Positions 24,984 to 31,503 of a stretch of 64,000 nucleotides of DNA are shown here, in pieces (the first letter of the stretch is position 1; every line of letters begins with the position of its first letter). The notes beneath the pieces are model-generated. The model was given only the letters and a program-made list of their open reading frames with translations. It made no database searches and was not told the DNA's origin. A program made the translations under genes and the position numbers. Origin of the DNA: DAMCZI01 sp032095175 (GTDB taxonomy: Bacteria; Bacillota; Clostridia; Clostridiales; Caloramatoraceae); the NCBI GenBank assembly GCA_032095175.1, contig DAMCZI010000012.1, positions 56,536 through 120,535 on the forward strand. The letters run 5' to 3'.

Positions 24984-25511
24984 TTATAGATATTGCTGTG
25001 CAGTATCAGGTATATAATTTACAGCTGCACAGGATACGGGAAATGTCAGCCATCCATACCCATAGGGGTATGATGCTTCTTTATACATTCCCCATCTAAA
25101 TGGCCGCTGTATTGTGGTTACTCCCTCTATTACAGCAGCTCTGCCAAGTTCTTCTCTTGTTAATGTAATTAGATTTAATAAATCTTTATATCCCTCAAAA
25201 GGCGGAATAAGCTTTCCTGTCTCATCCTTATTGCCAGGATCGTATACAGCAAATATTATCCTAATGTTTATTGCTGTATTATCACCATCAATACCCCTAT
25301 CCATATCAACAATCATACATGGAATAGTAACACCTTGTTCAAGAGGTTTAAAATTTTCCGGGAATTTTCCAGGAAGCCATCCCATATATACTTCTGGATG
25401 AACAAATTGAGTTTCATTTGATGTCTGATCTTGACTTCGAAGCTTTATCCTTGGGGAAACATTTTCTTTAATAAATTTTTGCAATCCTTCAAGAACAATG
25501 TTATCAGTCAT
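24984..25511 (-). CDS. Probable tail completion/terminator protein
   Basis: ATG 25511 (MTDNIVLEGL) is chosen for its 9-nt spacing from AAAGGA; ATG 25517 and TTG 25520 are also possible. About 175 residues, with VSPRIKLRSQ, YMGWLPGKFPENF, VTIPCMIVDMDRG and FRWGMYKEASYPYGYGWLTFPV. Position before the sheath and overall fold pattern suggest the tail completion (terminator) protein that caps the tail. In a tailocin it would be the last structural gene on the head side, and here nothing of a head follows. Confidence 0.65.
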   Translation of the reverse strand: MTDNIVLEGLQKFIKENVSPRIKLRSQDQTSNETQFVHPEVYMGWLPGKFPENFKPLEQGVTIPCMIVDMDRGIDGDNTAINIRIIFAVYDPGNKDETGKLIPPFEGYKDLLNLITLTREELGRAAVIEGVTTIQRPFRWGMYKEASYPYGYGWLTFPVSCAAVNYIPDTAQQYL

Positions 25512-25520
25512 ATACATCAA

Positions 25521-25698
25521 TCCTTTTTACCCTATTCTTTATTTTGTACATCATCAACTATCATGTCATAGAAGCATTCATCATAAAAAACCTTGAACCG
25601 CATTTGCATAACTTCTATAGTTAGAATGATAGTTTATGCTTTTCATACTAGATGCTATCAAGCCTTTTCACCTCCCTTCAAAAACTCTACAACCATCT
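25521..25698 (-). other. Possible remnant of a deleted phage gene
   Basis: GGGAGGTG at about 25664-25671 (- strand) is followed only by a ~26-codon frame, and a second ~25-codon frame (MQMRFKVFYDECFYDMIV) overlaps it in another phase. This looks like the decayed end of a head or head-tail gene, but no family was recognised. Confidence 0.3.
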
Positions 25699-25905
25699 TT
25701 ACCTTATCTGTTTCAATGCTCCACCTTTGTTTCTCCGGTATATATGCCCTTGCTTCATTAGTTTTTCAAGTTCACAAAAGGAGAGGTCTTCCGACCTCTC
25801 CTTTCTATTTTTATAAGTATCATCATTCTTCATATCATCTTCAAATCTATCATTGTCCTGTAGTGGTTTCTCATTTAATTCTTTTCCTATTTTAATCAGG
25901 CTCAC
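25699..25905 (-). CDS. Small phage-type protein (68 aa)
   Basis: A GTG-started 68-residue frame with a weak ribosome site. The C-terminal part CELEKLMKQGHIYRRNKGGALKQIR resembles small phage ORFs ending in Y-R-x-x-GA-L-x-Q-x-R. The N-terminal half is highly charged. A strong palindrome (25777-25804) lies inside the coding region, which is unusual and may act as a regulatory hairpin. Function unknown. Confidence 0.45.
   Translation of the reverse strand: MSLIKIGKELNEKPLQDNDRFEDDMKNDDTYKNRKERSEDLSFCELEKLMKQGHIYRRNKGGALKQIR
25777..25804. terminator. Strong hairpin inside the 68-aa frame
   Basis: AAAGGAGAGGTC (25777-25788), loop TTCC, GACCTCTCCTTT (25793-25804). On the - strand it is followed by TTTTG. 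Possible attenuator at the head of the tail operon. Confidence 0.5.
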
Positions 25906-25923
25906 CTTCTTCCATATAAAAAT

Positions 25924-25946
25924 AAGACGGATAAACCGTCTTTTTT
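25924..25946. terminator. Hairpin between late regulator and tail operon
   Basis: AAGACGG (25924-25930), loop ATAAA, CCGTCTT (25936-25942), with a T-run on both strands. On the - strand it could end the transcript of the regulator gene at 26034-26456. Confidence 0.55.
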
Positions 25947-26033
25947 CGCTCTTTGAATACTTTTTTACAATACTATTGTATCATCATTTAAATGATATAA
26001 AGGGCATAAGATGTGCAGAAAACGGGAAGTGTT

Positions 26034-26456
26034 TTAGAGCCTGCCAAACATAGAAAGGGCAATTTTTTTAACTGCATTTCTTCTTATTTCTTTACACCAT
26101 CTCTCGCTAAACGCTACACTGTAAGCTATTTTCCACCATTGCTCTCCCTTAAAATATCTTAAATCAATTATCTTTTTTTCTGTCTCATTAAGAGCATTTA
26201 ATGCATTATCAATTATTTTTACCTTGTTTTCCATTATCTCAATTCTACCTTTTATGGTTGCCAACTCAACAGCTTTTTTCTCAGTTTCCGAGCAAAAGCT
26301 ATTCGTTTTACTCAGTCGTTCTTTATCATATTGAATAGGTTTCCCATCTTCTAACTCCTTTTCCTTCTCTAAATACATTATTTTTAAATTCTCTATCGCT
26401 GTTTTAAATGTATTATAATTATATAACCATTTTTCTACTTCCTTTATATAATCCAT
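26034..26456 (-). CDS. Phage late-gene regulator-like protein (ArpU/sigma-like)
   Basis: 140 residues. Helical N-terminal two-thirds (EVEKWLYNYNTFKTAIENLK; IKGRIEIMENKVKIIDNAL), then a C-terminal helix-turn-helix resembling sigma region 4 (LNETEKKIIDLRYF; WWKIAYSVAFSERWCKEIRR). This is the layout of the ArpU/RinA-type late activators in Firmicute phages. It lies between the repressor control region and the tail operon on the same strand, and probably switches on the tail genes. GGAGGGAAT precedes the ATG. Confidence 0.75.
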   Translation of the reverse strand: MDYIKEVEKWLYNYNTFKTAIENLKIMYLEKEKELEDGKPIQYDKERLSKTNSFCSETEKKAVELATIKGRIEIMENKVKIIDNALNALNETEKKIIDLRYFKGEQWWKIAYSVAFSERWCKEIRRNAVKKIALSMFGRL

Positions 26457-26492
26457 ATTATTCCTCCCTTTTTAATATCAGAAAACTTTTCT

Positions 26493-26507
26493 AACGTTAT
26501 TTACGTT
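26493..26507. promoter_or_regulatory. Repressor operator O1
   Basis: AACGT-TATTT-ACGTT, an inverted repeat with a 5-nt spacer, 37 nt upstream of the late-regulator start. The same architecture recurs at 26632-26646. Confidence 0.65.
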
Positions 26508-26621
26508 ATTCATATTTTATTCTTTATAATTTTCTTTAGCAAACAATATTTATCGTATATATCGTTATTTTAGTAAAATATATTTCATTTCCTGCTATTT
26601 ACGTTAATATTTTAATTTTTC

Positions 26622-26651
26622 TTGACTTTTTAACGTTTTATACGTTATTAT
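26622..26651 (+). promoter_or_regulatory. Repressor promoter with operator O2
   Basis: TTGACT (26622-26627), an 18-nt spacer, TATTAT (26646-26651). The operator AACGT-TTTAT-ACGTT (26632-26646) fills the spacer, so the XRE protein would block its own promoter. A further half-site (TTTACGTTA) lies near 26598-26606. Confidence 0.7.
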
Positions 26652-26674
26652 CTGTATAAGAAGAGGTGAAATAA

Positions 26675-27217
26675 ATGGTTCTATCAAAAAAGGAATTGGG
26701 CAATTTAATAAAGCAAGCCAGAAAGCTAAAGTCAAAAAATATAGGTAAAAAATATACTCAACAGATGTTAGCAGATGATATTAAAAAATCTCAAAGCTAT
26801 ATAGGAGATATCGAATCAGGAAGAACCTATCCAAGCTATGTAATATTAATGGAGATTGCTAGAGCTTGTGATGTACCGTTAAGTTTTTTTCAAGACTACG
26901 CATGTGAATCTATAGAAGAACATCAAACTATAGAACCTAATCCTATATTAAATGAATCAAAGGATACTAAATCAATGCCCTCAAATTGCGCTGCACAAAA
27001 AAGCAAAATAGCTGTAAACGAAAATTATTCCAACTATGAAATTCAATTTACAGATCCTCAAAAGGCCTTACATTTTATCTTAAAGCAACCATCCTTTATG
27101 GCCTATGGTGGATATAGCTTAGATAAAATGACTGATGAGGAAATACTGGAGATTGCAAACGATATGCTTTTTGCCCTGAAACTTTCACTTCAAAAATTAA
27201 AAAAGAAAGGTCTATAA
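26675..27217 (+). CDS. XRE-family repressor of the tail locus
   Basis: 180 residues. The N-terminal HTH at ~5-70 is classical: YTQQMLADDIKKSQSYIGDI, ESGRTYPSYVILMEIARACDV. The C-terminal ~110 residues are not peptidase-like (no LexA Ser/Lys dyad seen), so self-cleavage is unlikely; control probably comes from the metallopeptidase encoded 20 nt downstream. The promoter carries a palindromic operator, and a matching operator faces the divergent late-regulator gene. RBS AAGAGGTG. Confidence 0.88.
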   Translation: MVLSKKELGNLIKQARKLKSKNIGKKYTQQMLADDIKKSQSYIGDIESGRTYPSYVILMEIARACDVPLSFFQDYACESIEEHQTIEPNPILNESKDTKSMPSNCAAQKSKIAVNENYSNYEIQFTDPQKALHFILKQPSFMAYGGYSLDKMTDEEILEIANDMLFALKLSLQKLKKKGL

Positions 27218-27237
27218 ATTTGGGACATAGGGGGTAA

Positions 27238-27699
27238 TTGCTTTATATGGAATGGGTAAAAAATATTGTTCAGGGGTTAATAGAAACTTATGAAACTAGA
27301 AATATATATGATTTAATTGATAGCCTTGACATAACTATAATTAGAAAAGACCTTCAAAATGGGTTAAAGGCTAAATTCTTTAGAGATATATTTGGAAATG
27401 AGTTTATATACCTATCATCAAATATAAATGAAATCGAAGAGAGATTTGTATTAGCTCACGAGGTTGGGCATGCCATACTTCATACAGATATTTCTGTAGA
27501 ATATTATTACAATTCCTTTGTAAACATTGGTAAATTGGAAAAGCAAGCCGATTATTTTGCTGTAGAATTGCTTATTGATGAGGCAAATATTGATAAACAG
27601 ATTTTGCTTGATATGAATGTTGAGCAATTAAGTTCTTATTTTGGTGTTCCCATAGAGCTAATTGAGTACAAATTTTCCACAAATTATTTTACTCAATAG
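27238..27699 (+). CDS. ImmA/IrrE-family metallopeptidase
   Basis: 153 residues. The zinc motif HEVGH is at 74-78 (RFVLAHEVGHAILHTD), with a downstream KQADYFAVELLID glutamate as third ligand, the ImmA/IrrE (COG2856) pattern. TTG 27238 and ATG 27247 are both possible starts. Known relatives cleave their cognate XRE repressor after DNA damage, for example ImmA with ImmR of ICEBs1. Its place right after the XRE gene suggests the same inducing switch for the tail locus. Confidence 0.88.
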   Translation: MLYMEWVKNIVQGLIETYETRNIYDLIDSLDITIIRKDLQNGLKAKFFRDIFGNEFIYLSSNINEIEERFVLAHEVGHAILHTDISVEYYYNSFVNIGKLEKQADYFAVELLIDEANIDKQILLDMNVEQLSSYFGVPIELIEYKFSTNYFTQ

Positions 27700-27749
27700 T
27701 TTGTTAAGATAAAAAGTGAGAAAAGGTTAATACTGTTTTATAACATAGC

Positions 27750-28160
27750 CCTTTCTCTTCTCTTGATAACTTGAAAAACTAATTTACACAAATATAATTG
27801 CTAATATATACAAATATATAGAAAATAAGTCCCCATCAAAATACTATTGGGAATGTCCTTAAAGCTTTAATATAATTAAATGGGAGTACTTTTATGGTTA
27901 AAAACTACATGGAGGTTATAGTAGATGCATTCCTACCTTCAGTCTTAAATCAATATAAAGATATTTGCAAATGTGAAAGATGTATTGATGATATAAAAGC
28001 CTTTGCATTAAATCGTTTAAAACCTCTTTGCTTTGTCTCTGACAAGGGAAATGCATATTCAAAGCTAAATAAGCTTCAAATACAGTTTCGAACTGATGTA
28101 ACTCAGTAATTAGTTAAGGTCATTGATACATTATCAAAAAATGAACATCATTCTAAGTAA
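27750..28160 (+). repeat. Direct repeat unit 1 (leader plus ComFB gene)
   Basis: Similar throughout to 30921-31390: both the ~140-nt leader (for example GATAACTTGAAAAACTAAT; ATTGGGAATGTCCTT) and the ComFB coding sequence. Unit 1 lacks 57 nt found in unit 2, between two ATATAATTAAAT copies. Confidence 0.85.
27894..28160 (+). pseudogene. ComFB-like gene, copy 1, with premature stop
   Basis: The frame starts MVKNYMEVIVDAFLPSVLNQ and is ~90% identical to copy 2 (31124-31390), but TAA at 28107-28109 replaces the GAA codon of the partner, giving 71 instead of 88 residues. Translation past the stop remains homologous to the end (LVKVIDTLSKNEHHSK), so the nonsense change is recent. The zinc-type cysteines CKCERC and the core fold are before the stop, so a truncated protein might still function. 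ComFB family members have been described as cyclic-di-nucleotide (c-di-GMP) receptors in other phyla. Confidence 0.8.
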
Positions 28161-28175
28161 AAGTAAATCTATCTG

Positions 28176-28222
28176 GAGGCTGTACTCTAACGATAAAGAT
28201 CATTAGTACGCAGCCTCTTTTT
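28176..28222 (+). terminator. Intrinsic terminator after ComFB copy 1
   Basis: GAGGCTG (28176-28182) plus flanking ACT.TAA pairs with TTAGTAC.CAGCCTC (to 28217), followed by TTTTTT. It differs from the terminator after copy 2. Confidence 0.7.
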
Positions 28223-28289
28223 CAATGGATAAAGAACAGCAGAACAAATGTACGCTCAAGCCTCGGAAAAAGCTTCTATATATCTCAAA

Positions 28290-28658
28290 TTATTGAGCAA
28301 AAGCTAATTTCTCAATTGCATCATCTTCAGTAGAAACAAAGAACACATCCTTGCCGTGATTACTCTCATACATAAAGTCTTTTAATGGCTTACTCGTATA
28401 ATGAGAGAAAGCACCAACAATGGCAAATTTCATATGATAGTTAACAAACTTTTGAAGTATCTCTCCAGCAAGGCAAGTGCTTAGCTTGAAAAAGTTTTCT
28501 GTAATAGCTGCTTTATTCAGTGCCATATGATTACATCCAGTTTCATACTTTATGGTAGATATAAGATCTAGAGAAGACTGAACATCTGTTATTATCACTT
28601 CATCACTTTGAACAAGTGCAATAGATGTATTATTTCTTACTATCATTTTAATATTCAT
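28290..28658 (-). CDS. DUF4180-family protein
   Basis: 122 residues. It matches the DUF4180 pattern: VIITDVQSSLDLISTIKYETGC, AITENFFKLSTCLAGEILQKF, KFAIVGAFSHYTSKPLKDFMYESNHGKDVFF. The family is a small STAS/DUF-type cytoplasmic protein of unknown function, often beside regulators. AGGAGGGG precedes the ATG. It overlaps the end of a frameshifted upstream gene (TTATGA), so the two were once co-translated. Confidence 0.8.
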   Translation of the reverse strand: MNIKMIVRNNTSIALVQSDEVIITDVQSSLDLISTIKYETGCNHMALNKAAITENFFKLSTCLAGEILQKFVNYHMKFAIVGAFSHYTSKPLKDFMYESNHGKDVFFVSTEDDAIEKLAFAQ

Positions 28659-28862
28659 AAATTGTATCCCCTCCTATACTGCTGAGTAATGTAAGCATCA
28701 GAGTGCTTTTTTTCACCACTTGCTATAATATAAGTTCTTCCATAACGTGTATCAGCATAAATTTCCTCATATGGTGAAACCCACTTTTGAAGAAATGCAT
28801 CATATGCTTCCAAAATCTCATTTTTCCACTCTTAAGTTTCTATATACAGTCTTTGTTTTCAT
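28655..28862 (-). pseudogene. Frameshifted small gene upstream of the DUF4180 gene
   Basis: ATG 28862 after GGAGGAGG starts MKTKTVYRNLRVEK and then stops at TGA. A -/+1 change near 28830 restores WKNEILEAYDAFLQKWVSPY, which runs to a TGA overlapping the DUF4180 start. Together they make one ~69-residue protein with a single frameshift. Family not recognised. Confidence 0.6.
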
Positions 28863-29137
28863 ATAATCCTCCTCCCCTTCATTTTAAATTAGTTGATTCT
28901 GCAAGCATAGAAATTGAGTTCAGCATTTCTTCTATAAACTTTACTTCTCCCAAAGTAATGCCTTTAATCTATTTTCCTTTGTTGCATTTTATTGAACTCT
29001 TATATCTGTTCCTTTCTGTTTATATATTGGTAAACCTAAAAAAGTAAAACGTACTGTTCGAACCTATTACTGTAACACTATGAAGTCTTATGTATATATT
29101 GTAGTGTATTCACAATTATACAGTAAGGAGAAGTATT
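28863..29137. other. Decayed spacer before the methyltransferase-GT gene
   Basis: On the - strand short codon-like runs (KGITLGEVKFIEEML, then SMLAESTNLK and stop) suggest the end of another degraded gene before the GGAGGAGG of the pseudogene. On the + strand AAGGAGAAG (about 29126-29134) is the ribosome site of the next gene. Nothing else is supported. Confidence 0.35.
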
Positions 29138-30859
29138 ATGGAACATAAGGATTATAATGATAACCTTGATGACAGCACTAGCAGGCAAATTAATTATTTA
29201 GATATAATTAATCATATGAACGATCTGGATAAATCAACAGTAATATCAGAATTTATAAATATACTGAATAAATATTTTCATATTAAAGGCTCCAGAATTT
29301 TAGAGCTTAGCAGTAACTTAGGTCGTTATTCCATGGAACTAGCTTTACGCGGCGCTAATTGCACATCCATTGATATAAGTGAAGAAGACTTATGTCTAGA
29401 TATAGAAACTGCTGATAAATACAATATAAATGATTGTAAATTTCAAAAAGCTGATGGATTTAGTTTGAATTTTAACGATAAACAATTTGACATTGTATTT
29501 ATTGCTGGAACCGCAGAGTATTTTGAAGATGATACTATTATAGAAATGCTAAAGGCCATGAGCCGTATTGGTAAATATGTAATTACAATAGTTCCATACA
29601 GCGGCTCTACAATATATAGAATATCTAAAGTATTCCTGCATCAACAAAATTCATTGCGTAGTGGTGCTGAAAGAGATTTCTTAACACTTGAAAAACTATT
29701 GAAAAGCTCTGGCCTAACTAAGCTCCATGAATGTATAATCGGTTATGCAAGTGAATCACTTTGCCTTAAAACTATAAATAGCAATGCTATTCCAGCAGTA
29801 TTAAGTGAAAACCTCAGAAAAATGTTTGATAAAGAAAATAACATAGGCAATTGGTTAGTTACAATCTCCTCAAATGACGATGAAAGCATTAAAAAATTTA
29901 ATAATCTAAATAGTGCAAACGTTATATGCTTCAATAATGATACTGCTTTAATGAAGGTCAATAAACCTTTGGTAACTATAGTATGTCCATTTTACAATTC
30001 TGAAGACTATATTCCTAATGTAGTAAACACCCTATCAGACATATCCTACGACAATATTGAAATCATATTTGTTAATGATGGTTCTAATGACAAGTCTTCA
30101 GAGATACTAAAAACCTGTTGTAATAAAAACCTAATAAACAAGAATTTCAAAATCTTAGATTTAACAGAAAACAAAGGAACATTTCACGCTAGATACGAGG
30201 GTGTAAAAAATGCCTTAGGAGAATATATATTCTTTGTAGACTGTGATGATGTTACATTTTATGATGGAATATCCAGATTAGTTTATGACATAAAAAATTT
30301 TGATAGTAATGTAATGCTTCCCGTATCTTCAACATTAATGAATAAAGGCAGCTTTATTGGTTCCATATGGCAGCATTTACTCCTGCCTAAAACTATTGAA
30401 CAGATTATTATAGAAATATACAACCTTACTGGAAAGGTATCAATTTCAAATACACTTCATAATAAAAACATTCTGCTAAAAGCTTATACAGAAATCGATG
30501 CCTCATTAAAAAAGGCAGGTGTATCGAGACTTATAAATGACGAGGACATGATTGTTATAAATCACCTAATATTAATGGGATATGTTAAACAAATAATCCC
30601 CATCTACTATTCTCTAAGAGGGTACAATATTAGCAATGCTTCATCAACATCAAAAGACATTGAAAGCAGAATAAATGATATGCCTATAAGATTCGCCTAT
30701 ACAATTTCATATATGTTAAGTAAAAATCTTATCGAAAAAAATTATCAAGAGATATACAACATTATGTACAACAAAGCAGTTGAAATATACGGAGATTCGT
30801 TAGGAAGCAAGTTTATGGAGGTATTTGATCTGTACAGCAAAAAATTCATGAAAATATAA
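29138..30859 (+). CDS. Fusion of SAM methyltransferase and family 2 glycosyltransferase
   Basis: 573 residues, no signal peptide. Residues ~40-240 form a class I methyltransferase: motif I RILELSSNLGRYSMELALRG (ELxxxxGR instead of the usual ExGxG), acidic strand SIDISEEDL, and DIVFIAGTAEYFEDD. From ~277 a GT2 GT-A domain follows: VTIVCPFYNSEDYIPNVVN, IIFVNDGSNDKSSEIL, GTFHARYEGVKNALGEY, with the metal-binding D368-C-D370. Such fusions modify cell-surface glycans or glycoproteins; acceptor and sugar cannot be told. It lies between two directly repeated ComFB units. RBS AAGGAGAAG. Confidence 0.85.
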   Translation: MEHKDYNDNLDDSTSRQINYLDIINHMNDLDKSTVISEFINILNKYFHIKGSRILELSSNLGRYSMELALRGANCTSIDISEEDLCLDIETADKYNINDCKFQKADGFSLNFNDKQFDIVFIAGTAEYFEDDTIIEMLKAMSRIGKYVITIVPYSGSTIYRISKVFLHQQNSLRSGAERDFLTLEKLLKSSGLTKLHECIIGYASESLCLKTINSNAIPAVLSENLRKMFDKENNIGNWLVTISSNDDESIKKFNNLNSANVICFNNDTALMKVNKPLVTIVCPFYNSEDYIPNVVNTLSDISYDNIEIIFVNDGSNDKSSEILKTCCNKNLINKNFKILDLTENKGTFHARYEGVKNALGEYIFFVDCDDVTFYDGISRLVYDIKNFDSNVMLPVSSTLMNKGSFIGSIWQHLLLPKTIEQIIIEIYNLTGKVSISNTLHNKNILLKAYTEIDASLKKAGVSRLINDEDMIVINHLILMGYVKQIIPIYYSLRGYNISNASSTSKDIESRINDMPIRFAYTISYMLSKNLIEKNYQEIYNIMYNKAVEIYGDSLGSKFMEVFDLYSKKFMKI

Positions 30860-30920
30860 ATGAATAGAGGGAGCATCTATAGATTTGTGTAGATCATATC
30901 TATGAATGCCCAAAATCATA

Positions 30921-31390
30921 GCCTTTCTCTCTTCTTAGATAACTTGAAAAACTAATTAACATAAATATAATTGCTGATATATACAAATGTATAGGAAATA
31001 AATTTTTATCAAAATATTATTGGGAATGTCCTTCAAGCTTTGATATAATTAAATCAAATATAAAAATTATCCATTTTACTAAATTCTTTTAAAATAAAAA
31101 TATAATTAAATGGGGGTACTTTTATGGTTAAAAACTACATGGAGGTTATAGTAGATGCATTCCTACCTTCAGTCTTAAATCAATATAAAGATGTTTGCAA
31201 ATGTGAAAGATGCATTGATGATATAAAAGCCTTTGCACTAAATCGTTTAAAACCCCTCTATTTTGTCTCTGACAAAGGAAGCATATACTCAAAGCTAAAT
31301 GAACTTCAAATACAGTTTAGGACTGATGTAACCCAAGAATTAGTTAAAGCTATTGATGCAGTATCAAAGAATAATCATCATGATAAATAA
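30921..31390 (+). repeat. Direct repeat unit 2 (leader plus ComFB gene)
   Basis: Partner of 27750-28160. It contains two ATATAATTAAAT copies (31043-31054 and 31100-31111), 57 nt apart; unit 1 has only one, as if the interval was lost by slippage. Confidence 0.85.
31124..31390 (+). CDS. comFB: ComFB-family protein, intact copy
   Basis: 88 residues: MVKNYMEVIVDAFLPSVLNQ, then CKCERCIDDIKAFALNRLKP with the paired cysteines, YFVSDKGSIYSKLNELQ and a helical C-terminus (ELVKAIDAVSKN). This is the late-competence ComFB fold; members bind cyclic dinucleotides in cyanobacteria and are linked to motility or competence. No other competence gene is nearby. It is the functional partner of the truncated copy at 27894. 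Confidence 0.82.
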   Translation: MVKNYMEVIVDAFLPSVLNQYKDVCKCERCIDDIKAFALNRLKPLYFVSDKGSIYSKLNELQIQFRTDVTQELVKAIDAVSKNNHHDK

Positions 31391-31399
31391 TATATGCTC

Positions 31400-31433
31400 A
31401 TAGGGTTGTAGACAAACTTATCTACAACCCTAT
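31400..31433. terminator. Terminator between comFB and the sensor kinase
   Basis: ATAGGGTTGTAGA (31400-31412) pairs with TCTACAACCCTAT (31421-31433), followed by CTTTT on the + strand. It lies between convergent genes. Confidence 0.75.
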
Positions 31434-31503
31434 CTTTTAGTGCTACTATAATCACCTTGAAATCTTTATATTCAGCATAATTAATAAATGCCCCTTTGAA
31501 TTA

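Noticed and set aside
12369..27699. Complete prophage
   Set aside because: No integrase, terminase, portal, capsid or replication genes and no flanking attachment repeats were found; only tail, lysis and control genes are present.
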